DNA from: an uncultured Collinsella sp.
GTDB lineage: Bacteria > Actinomycetota > Coriobacteriia > Coriobacteriales > Coriobacteriaceae
Direction of reading: 5' to 3'
NCBI GenBank assembly: GCA_900549745.1
Contig: URPJ01000012.1
Span: 4,323 to 68,322 of the forward strand
DNA length: 64,000 nt
Shown: positions 27,859-36,835 of the stretch, in pieces
How the letters are laid out: the number at the start of each line of letters is the position of its first letter
How positions within the stretch are numbered: position 1 is the first letter of the stretch
Program-made: the position numbers and the translations under genes
The notes under the pieces: model-generated
The model's database searches: none
What the model was told of the DNA's origin: nothing
The model's input: only the letters and a program-made list of their open reading frames with translations

Positions 27859-27894
27859 CCGGTGGCAATAAAGTTCGCCTACAATTGCCACCGG
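27859..27894. promoter_or_regulatory. Inverted repeat in the azlC/HD divergent promoter
   Basis: Arms CCGGTGGCAAT (27859-27869) and ATTGCCACCGG (27884-27894) are perfect inverted repeats of 11 bp separated by 14 bp. TACAAT, a possible -10 for the HD gene, overlaps the right arm. Operator or hairpin, shared by the two divergent genes. Confidence 0.45.
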
Positions 27895-27925
27895 ATCGAA
27901 AGACACAACTTTTTAGGAAGTCATT

Positions 27926-28738
27926 ATGACAGCTATCGATCGAGACCGGGCGCGCGCGGCCTTCAAAAGCTACACCGATGCCTACGACGCCACCAACCCA
28001 CGCATCGCGCTCAAAATCGAGCATACGTACCACGTGGCCGAGGCATGCGATGCCGTAGCGCGCGAGCAGGGCTGGTCGTCAGAAGATATTGACTTGGCAT
28101 GGCTTTGCGGCCTGCTACACGATATGGGCCGCTTTGAGCAGCTGCGGCGCTGGGACACCTTTAAGGACGCCGAGAGCATGAGCCATGCAACACTGGGCGT
28201 CGAGGTCCTCTTTGGCGAGAATCCCGCCGATGCACCCGCCGTAACGAGCATCCGCGACTTTATCGATGACCCGGTAGAAGATGAGCTCATCCGAGCGAGC
28301 ATTGCCTATCACAGCGATTTCCGTCTACCCGCACAGCTCGACGAGCGCACGCGGAGCTTCTGCGATATCGTGCGCGATGGTGACAAGATCGACATTATGC
28401 GCACCATCGCCGACAGCACCGTCGAGACCATCCTTAAGGTGGATGAGGACACGTTTCTCGCCAGCCACTTCTCGGCACCGACGCTGGCCGCCTTTGACGA
28501 GCACCGCTGCGTCACGCGCGATGAGCGCGATGAGCCCGCCGACTTCTTGGTGGGGCTTATCTGCTTTATGTTTGAGCTCGTCTATCCGGCAAGCCGCGCG
28601 CTGGCGCGCGAGCAGGGCGATATCTACCGCCTGCTCAACGCGCCCTTTGGCATTGCACGGCCTTTTAGCGACCCCACCACGCAAGCGACCTGGGAGCGCC
28701 TAAAGAACGAGATGCGCACCTGGCTGGCGCGCGCCTAG
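27926..28738 (+). CDS. HD-domain phosphohydrolase
   Basis: A 270-residue HD protein. Metal residues are in KIEHTYHVAE (His), LCGLLHDMGRFEQ (HD) and a later AYHSDF and DGDKIDI (Asp). The gene is likely a nucleotide or phosphate-ester hydrolase; substrate unknown. It is divergent from azlC. Its stop codon TAG overlaps the etfA stop on the other strand in a shared CTAG. Confidence 0.8.
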   Translation: MTAIDRDRARAAFKSYTDAYDATNPRIALKIEHTYHVAEACDAVAREQGWSSEDIDLAWLCGLLHDMGRFEQLRRWDTFKDAESMSHATLGVEVLFGENPADAPAVTSIRDFIDDPVEDELIRASIAYHSDFRLPAQLDERTRSFCDIVRDGDKIDIMRTIADSTVETILKVDEDTFLASHFSAPTLAAFDEHRCVTRDERDEPADFLVGLICFMFELVYPASRALAREQGDIYRLLNAPFGIARPFSDPTTQATWERLKNEMRTWLARA

Positions 28739-29940
28739 CGCTCAAGCTGAGCTAGGAGCTCCTCAACGACCTCGACAGCGTCACCGACAACTTTGTACTG
28801 CGCAGCGCCGAAAATGGGGGCATCCGGGTCCTCGTTGATGGCGACAATGCACTCCGCCCCACCGATGCCGGCGAGATGCTGGATAGCACCCGAGACACCG
28901 ATGCTCACGAGGAGCTTGGGCGAGACCGATACACCCGTCTGGCCAATTTGGTGGCGATACTCCAACCAGCCTGCCTCCACAATGGGACGCGTGCAACCAA
29001 GCTCGGCACCCAGGGCATCGGCGAGCTTTCGTATCAGGGGCAGATTCTTCTTGGAGCCGATGCCGCGGCCCACCACGACCAGACGCTCGGCATCGGCAAT
29101 CGATGCCTGCTGCCCCCACTCCTCGGCGGGAATCGAGATCTCGACACGGGCCTTAACGTCTTCCGCAAGCATCACCTGGGTGATCGTGCTGGAGCGGCTA
29201 TAGTCAAACTCGGGCGCCTTAAAGATACCGGGGCGCACCGTTGCCATCTGCGGACGGTGGTTGGGGCAAATGATGGTGGCCATCAAGTTGCCACCAAACG
29301 CCGGGCGCGTCTGCTGCAGCAAGCCCGTCTCCGTATCCATCGAAAGCACGGTGCAGTCAGCCGTGAGGCCCGTCTGCAGGCGCACGGCAACGCCAGGCGC
29401 CAGCTCGCGGCCAAACGCGGTCGCGCCGTACAGAATTGCCTCGGGCTTGCGCTCGGCCACCAAATCGCAGATCAGCCGGGCGTAGACCTCCGCATCGTTC
29501 TGGCGCAGGCGCTCGTCGCGACACACTAGGACCTCGTCCGCGCCGGCACAAACCAGGTGTTCGAGGTCCCCGAGCGAGTCCTCGGGGCTCATGCCGACCA
29601 GTGCCACCAGACGGCAGCCGCGGGCATCGGCAAGCTCGCGCCCCTTGCCCATGAGCTCGTAGGCCACAGGAGCCACGGCGTCGTGCTCGTCAGTCTGCAC
29701 GAAGACCCAAATGTCTCGATATGCGTCAAGGTCTACCGCACCGGCGGCCTCGTCGCGCTCGATCGAGATGGCGTTGACGGGGCAGGCGTCGACGCACCCG
29801 CCACACAGGATACAGCCGTCGGTTACGCGGGCACAGCGATTGGGGCGCTCGCCCTCCACCACAATGCCGCCCGAGGCGCAGGCGCGAACGCAGCGACCAC
29901 AGCCGATGCAGGCTTCGCTATCGATAATCAGCCCGCTCAT
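28735..29940 (-). CDS. etfA: Electron transfer flavoprotein alpha subunit with N-terminal 2[4Fe-4S] ferredoxin
   Basis: A 401-residue EtfA. The first 65 residues carry two cluster motifs, CIGCGRCVRAC and CILCGGCVDACP. The ETF alpha domain follows, ending with the FAD signature GQTGVSVSPKLLVSIGVSGAIQHLAGI and NEDPDAPIF. Ferredoxin-extended EtfA is found in electron-bifurcating or confurcating complexes such as LctC of Acetobacterium woodii (family knowledge). It lies directly after etfB, so the trio is one operon. Confidence 0.92.
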   Translation of the reverse strand: MSGLIIDSEACIGCGRCVRACASGGIVVEGERPNRCARVTDGCILCGGCVDACPVNAISIERDEAAGAVDLDAYRDIWVFVQTDEHDAVAPVAYELMGKGRELADARGCRLVALVGMSPEDSLGDLEHLVCAGADEVLVCRDERLRQNDAEVYARLICDLVAERKPEAILYGATAFGRELAPGVAVRLQTGLTADCTVLSMDTETGLLQQTRPAFGGNLMATIICPNHRPQMATVRPGIFKAPEFDYSRSSTITQVMLAEDVKARVEISIPAEEWGQQASIADAERLVVVGRGIGSKKNLPLIRKLADALGAELGCTRPIVEAGWLEYRHQIGQTGVSVSPKLLVSIGVSGAIQHLAGIGGAECIVAINEDPDAPIFGAAQYKVVGDAVEVVEELLAQLER

Positions 29941-30756
29941 CTATGCCATCCCCTCGATAATCTTGGCAAGTTTTACCGCCTGCTCGGACGCCGTTCCCTC
30001 AACGGCGTCGCACGTTTGGTCACGGTCGGGCACAAACGAGCGCACGACCTGCGTCGGTGATCCGGCAAGGCCGCAACGCGAAGGATCGGCGTTTACGTCG
30101 GCAGCGCTGGCCACGCGCACGTCTGCATCCTCGGCCGCGCGAATACCGGCAATGCTCGGCATGCGCAGCTGGCCAATCTCCTTGGCGGTCGTCATCGCAC
30201 ACGGCATCTCCAGGCACACCGTCTCCTCGCCGGCATCGCAGCCGTGGACGAGCGCCAGCGAGCCACACGTCGTAAATCCCGCGCTCTGCACACAGCTCAC
30301 GTCGGTCACGCAGGGGATCCCAAAGGCGCCGGCCAGCTCGGGGCCGATCTGGGCCGTATCGCCGTCCACTGCCATCTTGCCGCAGATGAGCAGGTCAAAG
30401 TCCTCATCGAGTGCCTCGATGCCGCATTTGAGGGCATAGGTGGTGGCTAGGGTATCGGCGCCCGCAAAGGCTCGGTCGGTCAGCAGCAGCGCGTCGTCGG
30501 CACCGCGGGCGATGCAGTCGCGCAGCAGCGATTCGGTCGCGGGGATGCCCATCGACACCACCGTCACACGCACGTCCATGCCAAAGCCGATAAAGTCGTC
30601 CTTCAGCGCTAGCGCACATTCGAGGGCACTTGCATCGAAGGGATTAATGACCGCCTGCTTGCCATCACGCACGATAGTATTGGTCTTGGGGTCCATCTTG
30701 ACCTCGGTGCTTCCGGGCACCGCCTTGACGCATACCACCATATGGAAATCACTCAT
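29941..30756 (-). CDS. etfB: Electron transfer flavoprotein beta subunit
   Basis: A 271-residue EtfB: MVVCVKAVPGSTEVKMDPKTNTIVRDG, NPFDASALECALALKD, and LICGKMAVDGDTAQIGPELAGAFGIPCVTDV are family blocks. In bifurcating ETFs the beta subunit binds the second FAD and NAD(H). ATG 30756 is chosen because GGGGG lies 9 nt before it; a GTG at 30762 would be too close and overlaps the upstream stop. It follows the FAD oxidase stop by 2 nt. Confidence 0.92.
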   Translation of the reverse strand: MSDFHMVVCVKAVPGSTEVKMDPKTNTIVRDGKQAVINPFDASALECALALKDDFIGFGMDVRVTVVSMGIPATESLLRDCIARGADDALLLTDRAFAGADTLATTYALKCGIEALDEDFDLLICGKMAVDGDTAQIGPELAGAFGIPCVTDVSCVQSAGFTTCGSLALVHGCDAGEETVCLEMPCAMTTAKEIGQLRMPSIAGIRAAEDADVRVASAADVNADPSRCGLAGSPTQVVRSFVPDRDQTCDAVEGTASEQAVKLAKIIEGMA

Positions 30757-30758
30757 CT

Positions 30759-32360
30759 TCACGCGCCCCCTTTCTGGACGAGCTCATCCAAGAACTTCTC
30801 CGAAAACAGGTTGCCGCGACCCAGCTGTCCGTCGGGATCGAGCTGGAGCTTGAGCCGCGCCGACTCAACCATGGCCTCGTGACCGTACATCGTCTCTAAG
30901 AAGCCCGCCTTTATCTTGCCGACGCCGTGCTCGGCAGAAACGGCACCGCCCATAGACGTTACCTCCGCAGCCCACTGGGCAAAGAGTTCTCCACCACGAC
31001 GGTAGTCTTGCGCGTCGCGCGGCAGGATGTTCACATGCAGATGGTTGTTACCGATATGCCCCCAGGCAGCAGACTCAAGCCCGCTTTCGGCCAGCGTGCG
31101 GCGATAGAGGGCCACGACATCGGCAAGGCGTGCATTAGGCACCGACATGTCCGAGCCCAACTTGGTGATGGTGGGATCCGTGCGGCGGCGCTCGTCGATA
31201 AGCATGTTGACGCTCTCGGGCACCGCATGGCGGAAGAATCGCTGACACTCGCGATCGACCTCGGTGCGCGCGACCCATGTCGCATCGCCACTGCCGCCCG
31301 CAAGCTCCAGTACCCACCCCAAGTGATACAGCTCCTCAGTCGCCTGGGCTTCGTCGTCGCAGTCGAGCTCCACGTAGACACAGACCTTGGCGTCTTTGTC
31401 GAGCGCAGGCAGCGAGGCAAACGCCGTCGACTGCTCACGCTGACGACGCAGGATATCCAGGGCGCCAGCATCGAAGTACTCGATGGCAGCCGCATGGGAC
31501 AGGACGGGACGCACAGAATCGGTGAAGGACACGGCCTTGTCTTCGCTGTCGAAGAAGCAGCTCACGCCCCAAACGACCGCGGGTGCCACCTGCAGGGCAA
31601 TCTCGAGTTCGGTGATGACACCGATTGTGCCACACGCACCGATAAACAGATCGATGGCATCCATATCGTCAGCAACGAAATAGCCCGAAGCATTTTTTGT
31701 CTTGGGCATGGTATAGCCGGGAAGATCGAGCTCGAGTGTACGGCCCGCTGCCGTCACGAGCGACAGGTGGCGGCCCTGGGCAAAAGCCTCGCCGCGCCGA
31801 AGCTCAAGCAAATCGCCATCAGCCAGCACGACGTGGAGTCCCGTGATATGTGGGCGCATGGGGCCGTAGGCGTAGCTGCGGGCACCGGAGGCGTTACATG
31901 CCGCCATGCCGCCCAGACAGGCAGACGCCTCGGTGGGATCGGTGGGAAAGAACTGCTCGGGAGCCTCTTGGAACTCCTCGTAGGCCTCAAGCGATGCCTG
32001 GTCCCAACCAGCGGTCGGCAGCACCTTCTTGCTCAGCTGCTTGCGCAGCTCCGAGAGCACAACGCCCGGCTCTACGCGCAGCAGAAATTGGCCTTGTTCA
32101 TCGCGGCGAAGGCCCAAATAGCGATTCATACGGGAAGTATTGAGGATATGCCCGCCGTGGGGCACGGCGCCGGCGGCAAGGCCGGTTCGGGCGCCCTGAA
32201 CCGTTACCGGAACACGCTCGGCATGGAGCTTTTCCAAAATGGCACGGACCTCGTTTTCCGTTGTCGGAAACGAGATGCTCGAGGCCTCGCCCGATGCGCG
32301 AGATTCATCGCGGCCATACTCTTCGAACTCGTCGGTGAAGGGTTTGATGGTTGCAGACAC
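30759..32360 (-). CDS. FAD-linked 2-hydroxyacid dehydrogenase (GlcD/LctD-like)
   Basis: A 533-residue FAD oxidase of the VAO/PCMH type with C-terminal FAD-oxidase domain. The FAD loop is VTVQGARTGLAAGAVP near 55-70; the C-terminal signatures are WGHIGNNHLHVNI and SAEHGVGKIKAG. Family substrates include D- and L-lactate, glycolate and 2-hydroxyglutarate. With etfB and a ferredoxin-fused etfA behind it, the likely role is NAD-dependent lactate (or similar) oxidation by flavin-based confurcation. GTG 32360 follows GGGGGAG. Lactate permease is absent nearby, so the substrate is uncertain. Confidence 0.87.
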   Translation of the reverse strand: MSATIKPFTDEFEEYGRDESRASGEASSISFPTTENEVRAILEKLHAERVPVTVQGARTGLAAGAVPHGGHILNTSRMNRYLGLRRDEQGQFLLRVEPGVVLSELRKQLSKKVLPTAGWDQASLEAYEEFQEAPEQFFPTDPTEASACLGGMAACNASGARSYAYGPMRPHITGLHVVLADGDLLELRRGEAFAQGRHLSLVTAAGRTLELDLPGYTMPKTKNASGYFVADDMDAIDLFIGACGTIGVITELEIALQVAPAVVWGVSCFFDSEDKAVSFTDSVRPVLSHAAAIEYFDAGALDILRRQREQSTAFASLPALDKDAKVCVYVELDCDDEAQATEELYHLGWVLELAGGSGDATWVARTEVDRECQRFFRHAVPESVNMLIDERRRTDPTITKLGSDMSVPNARLADVVALYRRTLAESGLESAAWGHIGNNHLHVNILPRDAQDYRRGGELFAQWAAEVTSMGGAVSAEHGVGKIKAGFLETMYGHEAMVESARLKLQLDPDGQLGRGNLFSEKFLDELVQKGGA

Positions 32361-32381
32361 GCGAACTCCCCCTTTAGCTAA

Positions 32382-32705
32382 CTACAGTATTTGCAGGGAG
32401 ATGTTACCGCATCGTTTCGTCGACGTGTTCGAGACCGTCTCCATAATTGGCGATTTTTACGTTCGTGCAATTCGGCGAGCGGCTTGATTTCCTCGGCAGA
32501 CGATGCTTTTGACACATATGGCCCCGCCGTCGCCGACCGCGCGATTGTCGCTTGAAAAAAGTTGGAGTATTTTTTGCCGCCTTTTACCTGCGGAGACACC
32601 AATCCGTCAAGCATTTGGTCAGAAATTGGTCAAGTAGCGGCTGATACGGTCGGCGTCGACAGCCAAAACCGATAGAAGTTTTGGCCCAGAAGCAGGGAGG
32701 TTCCC
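32382..32705. other. 324-bp gene-free stretch
   Basis: Holds the upstream region of the FAD oxidase (minus) and of the 98-residue gene (plus). A short A+T-rich run is at 32550-32580. Two TTGGTCA copies, 11 bp apart at 32615-32632, could be a regulator's direct repeat. No terminator, RNA or confident promoter was recognised. Confidence 0.35.
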
Positions 32706-33002
32706 ATGGCATATTACTGGCCCCAGTACGGCATCGCCATCGAAGTCGACGACGATCCCCATCTCCTGCCTTTCGACGAAGAGGCATTCCCCGATACGAC
32801 GGTCTACCACGTTACCACCGATGTGATCTGCGACCCCGAGTCGTTCTCGGCGCTCGCCCACCACATCGCGCATATCCACGACATCGAGCTCCCTCCCGAC
32901 TTCGAAGAGCTCGTCTACTCGCGCCGCCTGATGCTTCAAATGCTCTTTGGAGCGGACCCGTCCACCTTTGCGCGCATCTATACCGCCAAGGATGCCGCAT
33001 GA
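32706..33002 (+). CDS. Hypothetical protein, possible nuclease-domain remnant
   Basis: A 98-residue protein of unknown function. ATG follows a strong CAGGGAGG site. It begins MAYYWPQYGIAIEVDDDPHLLP and then has TTVYHVTTDVICDPESFSALAHHIAHI. The beta-strand-like IAIEVDDDPH followed by VYHVTTD recalls the core of DUF559/Vsr-like PD-(D/E)xK domains, but key residues are incomplete, so it may be an inactive or shrunken copy. It overlaps the next gene by ATGA, so the two are translationally coupled. Function not assigned. Confidence 0.6.
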   Translation: MAYYWPQYGIAIEVDDDPHLLPFDEEAFPDTTVYHVTTDVICDPESFSALAHHIAHIHDIELPPDFEELVYSRRLMLQMLFGADPSTFARIYTAKDAA

Positions 33003-33508
33003 GCGCGAAGAAGCCACCCCGCTTTGCAGGCCTGGGTCGTCGCAAGAAGCTCATCGTTGCCTGCTTGGCCATCGTCTGCGCCCTTGTCGCCGTAGGACTA
33101 TACGCTTGGCAGTCGCAGCCCGTACCCGAGGCGGGCGCTTCGGTTACGACGGCCGAGGGCAAAACGCGTCAGGAAATCCAAGATGAGCTCGACGCCATCG
33201 TCCGCGACAACATGATGACGATTTCGGTCGCACCGGTCGCTCAGCTGCAGGAGGACGGCAAGCTGCGCGTCAACGTGCAAAACGTCCAAGACAATAAATT
33301 TCCCCAGCGATTCCGCGTCATCCAAAACGACGAGACCATGTACGAATCCGGTGTGGTCGAGACCGGCAAGACAATCGAAACGTGCCCCGCCGGCGACATC
33401 AAAGAAGGCGAGGCGTACATCGAGATCCAGGCACTCGATGCCAAGACCCTCGACAGCCACGGCAATCCGACACGTGTCAAGGTGCGGGTTGAGCAAGCCG
33501 AGAACTAG
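32999..33508 (+). CDS. Single-pass membrane protein, unknown function
   Basis: A 169-residue protein with a short basic N-terminus (GLGRRKK), one membrane segment at about 17-38 (LIVACLAIVCALVAVGLYAW), and an extracellular domain of about 125 residues. The tail reads like a beta-sandwich (FRVIQNDETMYESGVVETGKTIE, then AYIEIQALDAKT), similar in style to surface beta-strand domains. ATGA overlap with the upstream gene fixes the start. It leads a run of four exported-protein genes. Confidence 0.65.
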   Translation: MSAKKPPRFAGLGRRKKLIVACLAIVCALVAVGLYAWQSQPVPEAGASVTTAEGKTRQEIQDELDAIVRDNMMTISVAPVAQLQEDGKLRVNVQNVQDNKFPQRFRVIQNDETMYESGVVETGKTIETCPAGDIKEGEAYIEIQALDAKTLDSHGNPTRVKVRVEQAEN

Positions 33509-33598
33509 CTTTTCCGGCCGACGCGGCACCGCACGCAATTCACCAGCATTCGTCCAATCATCGCGGGGACGGCCCGCGGCGAATAGAAAGGAACGACC

Positions 33599-34198
33599 AT
33601 GGACATCACCAGGAACATGAACGGAGCCAGAGCGCTCGTCGTGGGCGCAGGGCTCGCGCTCGCGCTCGCAATGGGCGCCGCCCCGACGCCAGCTATGGCA
33701 GCCGGGCGCGTTGGAACCACGAAGGTAATGGTCAGGACCGAGATCGACAACGTTGAGTTCAAAGTTCCGACGGTTATTCCCTTCGTCGCCAAGGCCGACG
33801 GCACGCTTCAGGGCCCCTCAGAAGACGCGACCACCATCGACAATCATTCGGCCTACGGCATCCATGTCACCAACATGAAGATCGACGCCATGAACACCTG
33901 GACCATTGCCGCCGACGCCAAGGCCGGAACCGCGCAGAACTCCATCGACTTTAAGGTCGGCCCCGACGGCGCGCTCCAGAACGCCAGCGCCGCAATGCAG
34001 GGAACGGGCCTCGATCTTTCCAAGAATGCAGCCTTCGACATGGGCTACCAGGGCATTGCCGGTGGCACGGACAAAATTAAGCTCAAGACAAGCGGAAACG
34101 TCGCCCGCGTCACGCGCGACATCTTCCGCGTAACCGGCGAAGGCGATCAGGTTGCAACGATCACCTGGACGGTCGAGCCCGGTGCGCACACGGCATAA
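33599..34198 (+). CDS. Secreted protein, unknown function
   Basis: A 199-residue exported protein. Signal peptide with hydrophobic core LVVGAGLALALAMGAAP and cleavage likely at AMAA-GRVG near residue 35. The mature part is beta-rich and Asn/Asp/Thr-heavy (AKADGTLQGPSEDATTIDNHSAYGIHV) with no cysteines or anchor. SD AAAGGAACGACC precedes ATG 33599. The next gene overlaps its 3' end. Pilin-like or WxL-type surface protein is possible, but no match is claimed. Confidence 0.65.
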   Translation: MDITRNMNGARALVVGAGLALALAMGAAPTPAMAAGRVGTTKVMVRTEIDNVEFKVPTVIPFVAKADGTLQGPSEDATTIDNHSAYGIHVTNMKIDAMNTWTIAADAKAGTAQNSIDFKVGPDGALQNASAAMQGTGLDLSKNAAFDMGYQGIAGGTDKIKLKTSGNVARVTRDIFRVTGEGDQVATITWTVEPGAHTA

Positions 34199-34463
34199 GG
34201 CCGTCGCCCTGGCCGCCGCCGTCAGCATCCTAGCGTTTGGGCCAGCCATGGCCTTTGCCCAGCAAGAACAGGCGCAGGCCGCCACGCAAGTGACGGTCGA
34301 CCTCTCGGAGCTCGACCGCGGCGACCGCGAGGAACCGTTGGCGCAGACAGGCGACAGACGATGGCTCTTGGCAGCAGGCGCCACAGCAGCAGGCGCGGGG
34401 ACCGCCGGCCTCGGTCTGCACATCAAACGCAGCCAGAAACAAAACACGGACAGGCCGCACTAA
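34182..34463 (+). CDS. Small surface protein with sortase-like LAQTG tail
   Basis: A 93-residue exported protein. Signal peptide with AVALAAAVSILAFGPAMAFAQ, a short acidic stalk, then EPLAQTGDRR, a hydrophobic LLAAGATAAGAGTAGLGLHI and a basic tail KRSQKQ. That order fits a sortase substrate with LAQTG in place of LPxTG. Start GTG 34182 overlaps the preceding gene by 17 nt; a TTG at 34152 is a less likely start. Most of the mature protein is the anchor, so it may be an accessory or assembly peptide. No sortase gene is in the window. Confidence 0.65.
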   Translation: MRTRHKAVALAAAVSILAFGPAMAFAQQEQAQAATQVTVDLSELDRGDREEPLAQTGDRRWLLAAGATAAGAGTAGLGLHIKRSQKQNTDRPH

Positions 34464-34481
34464 ATTAGCTAAGGAGACCCT

Positions 34482-35912
34482 ATGGCATCGAAGAACCTTT
34501 TGCCCGTCGTCGCACTCTGCGGCGCGCTCGCAACCGGAACGCCTGTCGCCGCTTGGGCGACTCCTGTCATGGCAGACTCCTTACCAGCGGCCCTAAGCTC
34601 CGCACCAAATCCGTCGAGCGCCATTGCGTGCAAGCGTTTTTCGATCGCACAGGCCGCAATCTCGACCTCGGGATGTCTTCGTCGTAATACGGACGGCTCG
34701 ATAGTCGTGGATATCGATCGTTCGAACAAGGCAAACGGCTCCCGGGCGGGGTGCGCCGTCTGCACGTGGCGCTCGGCTGTGCTCGATGCAGATGGCGATC
34801 CATGCAATTTAGAGCTGCGCATCGACATCGCTTCGGTCGATGACTCGGCGAACGGAGCGAAGGTCGCCTTCGACGGTACGTTTTTTGAGAAAGGAGGCGG
34901 TATATGTCTGGGCTGCGCCGCCGCGAATGCAGACGATGCGCAGCCCACCCTCTCATTCACGGCATCATTGCGGCTGACCAAAGCCGGCACCGATGCCATC
35001 GCGGCGGGAGAAACGTCCCTGCTGTTCTACGCCGTCAGTACCAAAGACACAGACGCTCATTTCGAGAAGCCAGCCGGATCACTCAGCCTTACACGAGGGA
35101 TAGAGGCAGGTCCTTTTGAAATCGATTCCCACGCGCAAAGCAGGCAACGCATTCTTGCCGACCCGGCGCTTCTCGAAATGGAGTGGAACGGATCCGGAGC
35201 TATCGGAATTCTCCCCTCCGCGTTTGACGCCAAGACGCTCCCCCCAAACGACGAACCCATCAACGCAACCATACAAGAAGAGAGCGCGGACAAAGAAGCA
35301 GGTGCGGGCGACACGCCGTCGCCGACAAACAGCGTCCCAGCTTCTCTCGAAGCACCGAATGAACCCGCTACCGATCCAAACGATTCCGAACTCGCGGACA
35401 GTCTGGGGCTTGCTGATCCTCAAGAGATCGATGAAGGTAACTGCTGCGTGCTTGCCGCGCTCGACCACACAGAGGTCATCGACGCTGCGAACATCGAAGT
35501 TGCCGCCGCCAATCAACCCGTCCGCAAGTCGGCCATCATCGCATTTCCCGAATCCATCGAAGTCGTCTTTTTGCCATCGGGCGAGGTCGTGGCCCCAACA
35601 CTGCTCACCTTGTTGGGCGCCAAGAATACTCGAAACGAAATTAAAAAGGTCACGGTTGTCGACCCTGCAACCACCGCCAAGCTGCGTCTATACGCCGTTG
35701 CTCCAGATGGAGGCAAGACCTTGGAATTCGATGGCGACACACTCCTAGCCTGGCGGCGTCTGGACATTATGCAAGACGTCTCGTATCAGATCGAACTCGA
35801 AGGGTTTGATCGTGCCCGCGATGCCAATATCATCGCCGCGGCTATTGAATTCCCGCAGCGGCTTATGACACTGCGCTTTGAATACTATCCCTATGTCCCG
35901 ACAACCACCTGA
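34482..35912 (+). CDS. Secreted multi-domain protein, unknown function
   Basis: A 476-residue exported protein. Signal peptide ends near AAWATP/VMADS. The next 100 residues contain several cysteines (SAIACKRFS, TSGCLRR, RAGCAVCTW, GDPCNLE, GGICLGCAA) that could form disulfides. A Ser/Glu/Pro-rich linker lies at about 265-305. The rest is beta-rich and ends without an anchor. SD AAGGAGA precedes the ATG. It is the last of the four exported genes. No family recognised. Confidence 0.6.
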   Translation: MASKNLLPVVALCGALATGTPVAAWATPVMADSLPAALSSAPNPSSAIACKRFSIAQAAISTSGCLRRNTDGSIVVDIDRSNKANGSRAGCAVCTWRSAVLDADGDPCNLELRIDIASVDDSANGAKVAFDGTFFEKGGGICLGCAAANADDAQPTLSFTASLRLTKAGTDAIAAGETSLLFYAVSTKDTDAHFEKPAGSLSLTRGIEAGPFEIDSHAQSRQRILADPALLEMEWNGSGAIGILPSAFDAKTLPPNDEPINATIQEESADKEAGAGDTPSPTNSVPASLEAPNEPATDPNDSELADSLGLADPQEIDEGNCCVLAALDHTEVIDAANIEVAAANQPVRKSAIIAFPESIEVVFLPSGEVVAPTLLTLLGAKNTRNEIKKVTVVDPATTAKLRLYAVAPDGGKTLEFDGDTLLAWRRLDIMQDVSYQIELEGFDRARDANIIAAAIEFPQRLMTLRFEYYPYVPTTT

Positions 35913-36030
35913 GGCTTAAATGCTGCGCATCATTCCTAACACCACTTATATAACGTATTAGATGAGTCGCGATGTGCCTCGCATTTCGTTCTGCTACGAT
36001 TGCCACGTTGGCATCAATACAGGAGGGCTC

Positions 36031-36747
36031 ATGCCGGGCTTGGGAACAATCATCAACGTTGTGCTTTTAGTTGCGGGCGGTCTTTTGGGATTAGCGGGCG
36101 GCCGCTTCATTACACCGCGCATCCAAGACACGCTCATGAAAGCATCGGGGCTGTGCGTCCTGTTTATCGGCCTGGGCGGCACCATGCAAAAGATGCTCAT
36201 CATCGATGGAAAGGCGCTAGCGACCACCGGTACCACCATGCTCATCGTCTCATTTGCGCTCGGTTCGCTCATCGGCGAGGCCATCAACTTGGAGGCCGCC
36301 ATCGAGAACCTTGGCGAATGGCTCAAGCGCAAGACTGGCAGTGAGGGCGATAACGAGTTCACCAACGCTTTTGTCTCGACATCGCTGACCGTCTGCATCG
36401 GTGCCATGGCTATCGTGGGATCGATCCAGGACGGTCTGCTCGGTGACTGGTCAACGCTTGCCTTGAAAGGCGCATTGGACTGCATCATCGTCTGCACCAT
36501 GACGGCGTCGCTTGGCCGCGGCTGCATTTTCTCCGCCCTGCCCGTCGCCGTGTTCCAGGGGACGATCACGTTGTTTGCCGGCGCGCTCTCCCCCATCATG
36601 ACCACGGCAGCCCTCGACAGCCTTTCGCTCGTAGGCTCCATGCTCATCTTCTGCGTCGGCGTCAACCTCATCCGTCCTCAGACCTTCCGCACGGCCAATA
36701 TGCTCCCCTCCGTCGTCATCGCCGTCATCTACGCCCTCCTGTTCTAA
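36031..36747 (+). CDS. DUF554 family membrane protein
   Basis: A 238-residue membrane protein with about seven helices: GLGTIINVVLLVAGGLLGLAGGRF, CVLFIGLGGTMQKML, then a middle hydrophilic stretch, then VCIGAMAIVGSIQDGLLGD. These are the DUF554 (YqgA/YdfK) blocks. The family is unstudied, with a transport role suspected. AGGAGGGCTC precedes ATG 36031, which is preferred over an upstream in-frame start at 35962. Confidence 0.8.
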   Translation: MPGLGTIINVVLLVAGGLLGLAGGRFITPRIQDTLMKASGLCVLFIGLGGTMQKMLIIDGKALATTGTTMLIVSFALGSLIGEAINLEAAIENLGEWLKRKTGSEGDNEFTNAFVSTSLTVCIGAMAIVGSIQDGLLGDWSTLALKGALDCIIVCTMTASLGRGCIFSALPVAVFQGTITLFAGALSPIMTTAALDSLSLVGSMLIFCVGVNLIRPQTFRTANMLPSVVIAVIYALLF

Positions 36748-36835
36748 ATCTATCAACGCAGCGGTATCTCGAACATCTGTTTGATGCTGTGCTATGATAT
36801 GAGGTCACCGTAGCTGCGTTAGGAGAGGAGAAGCG

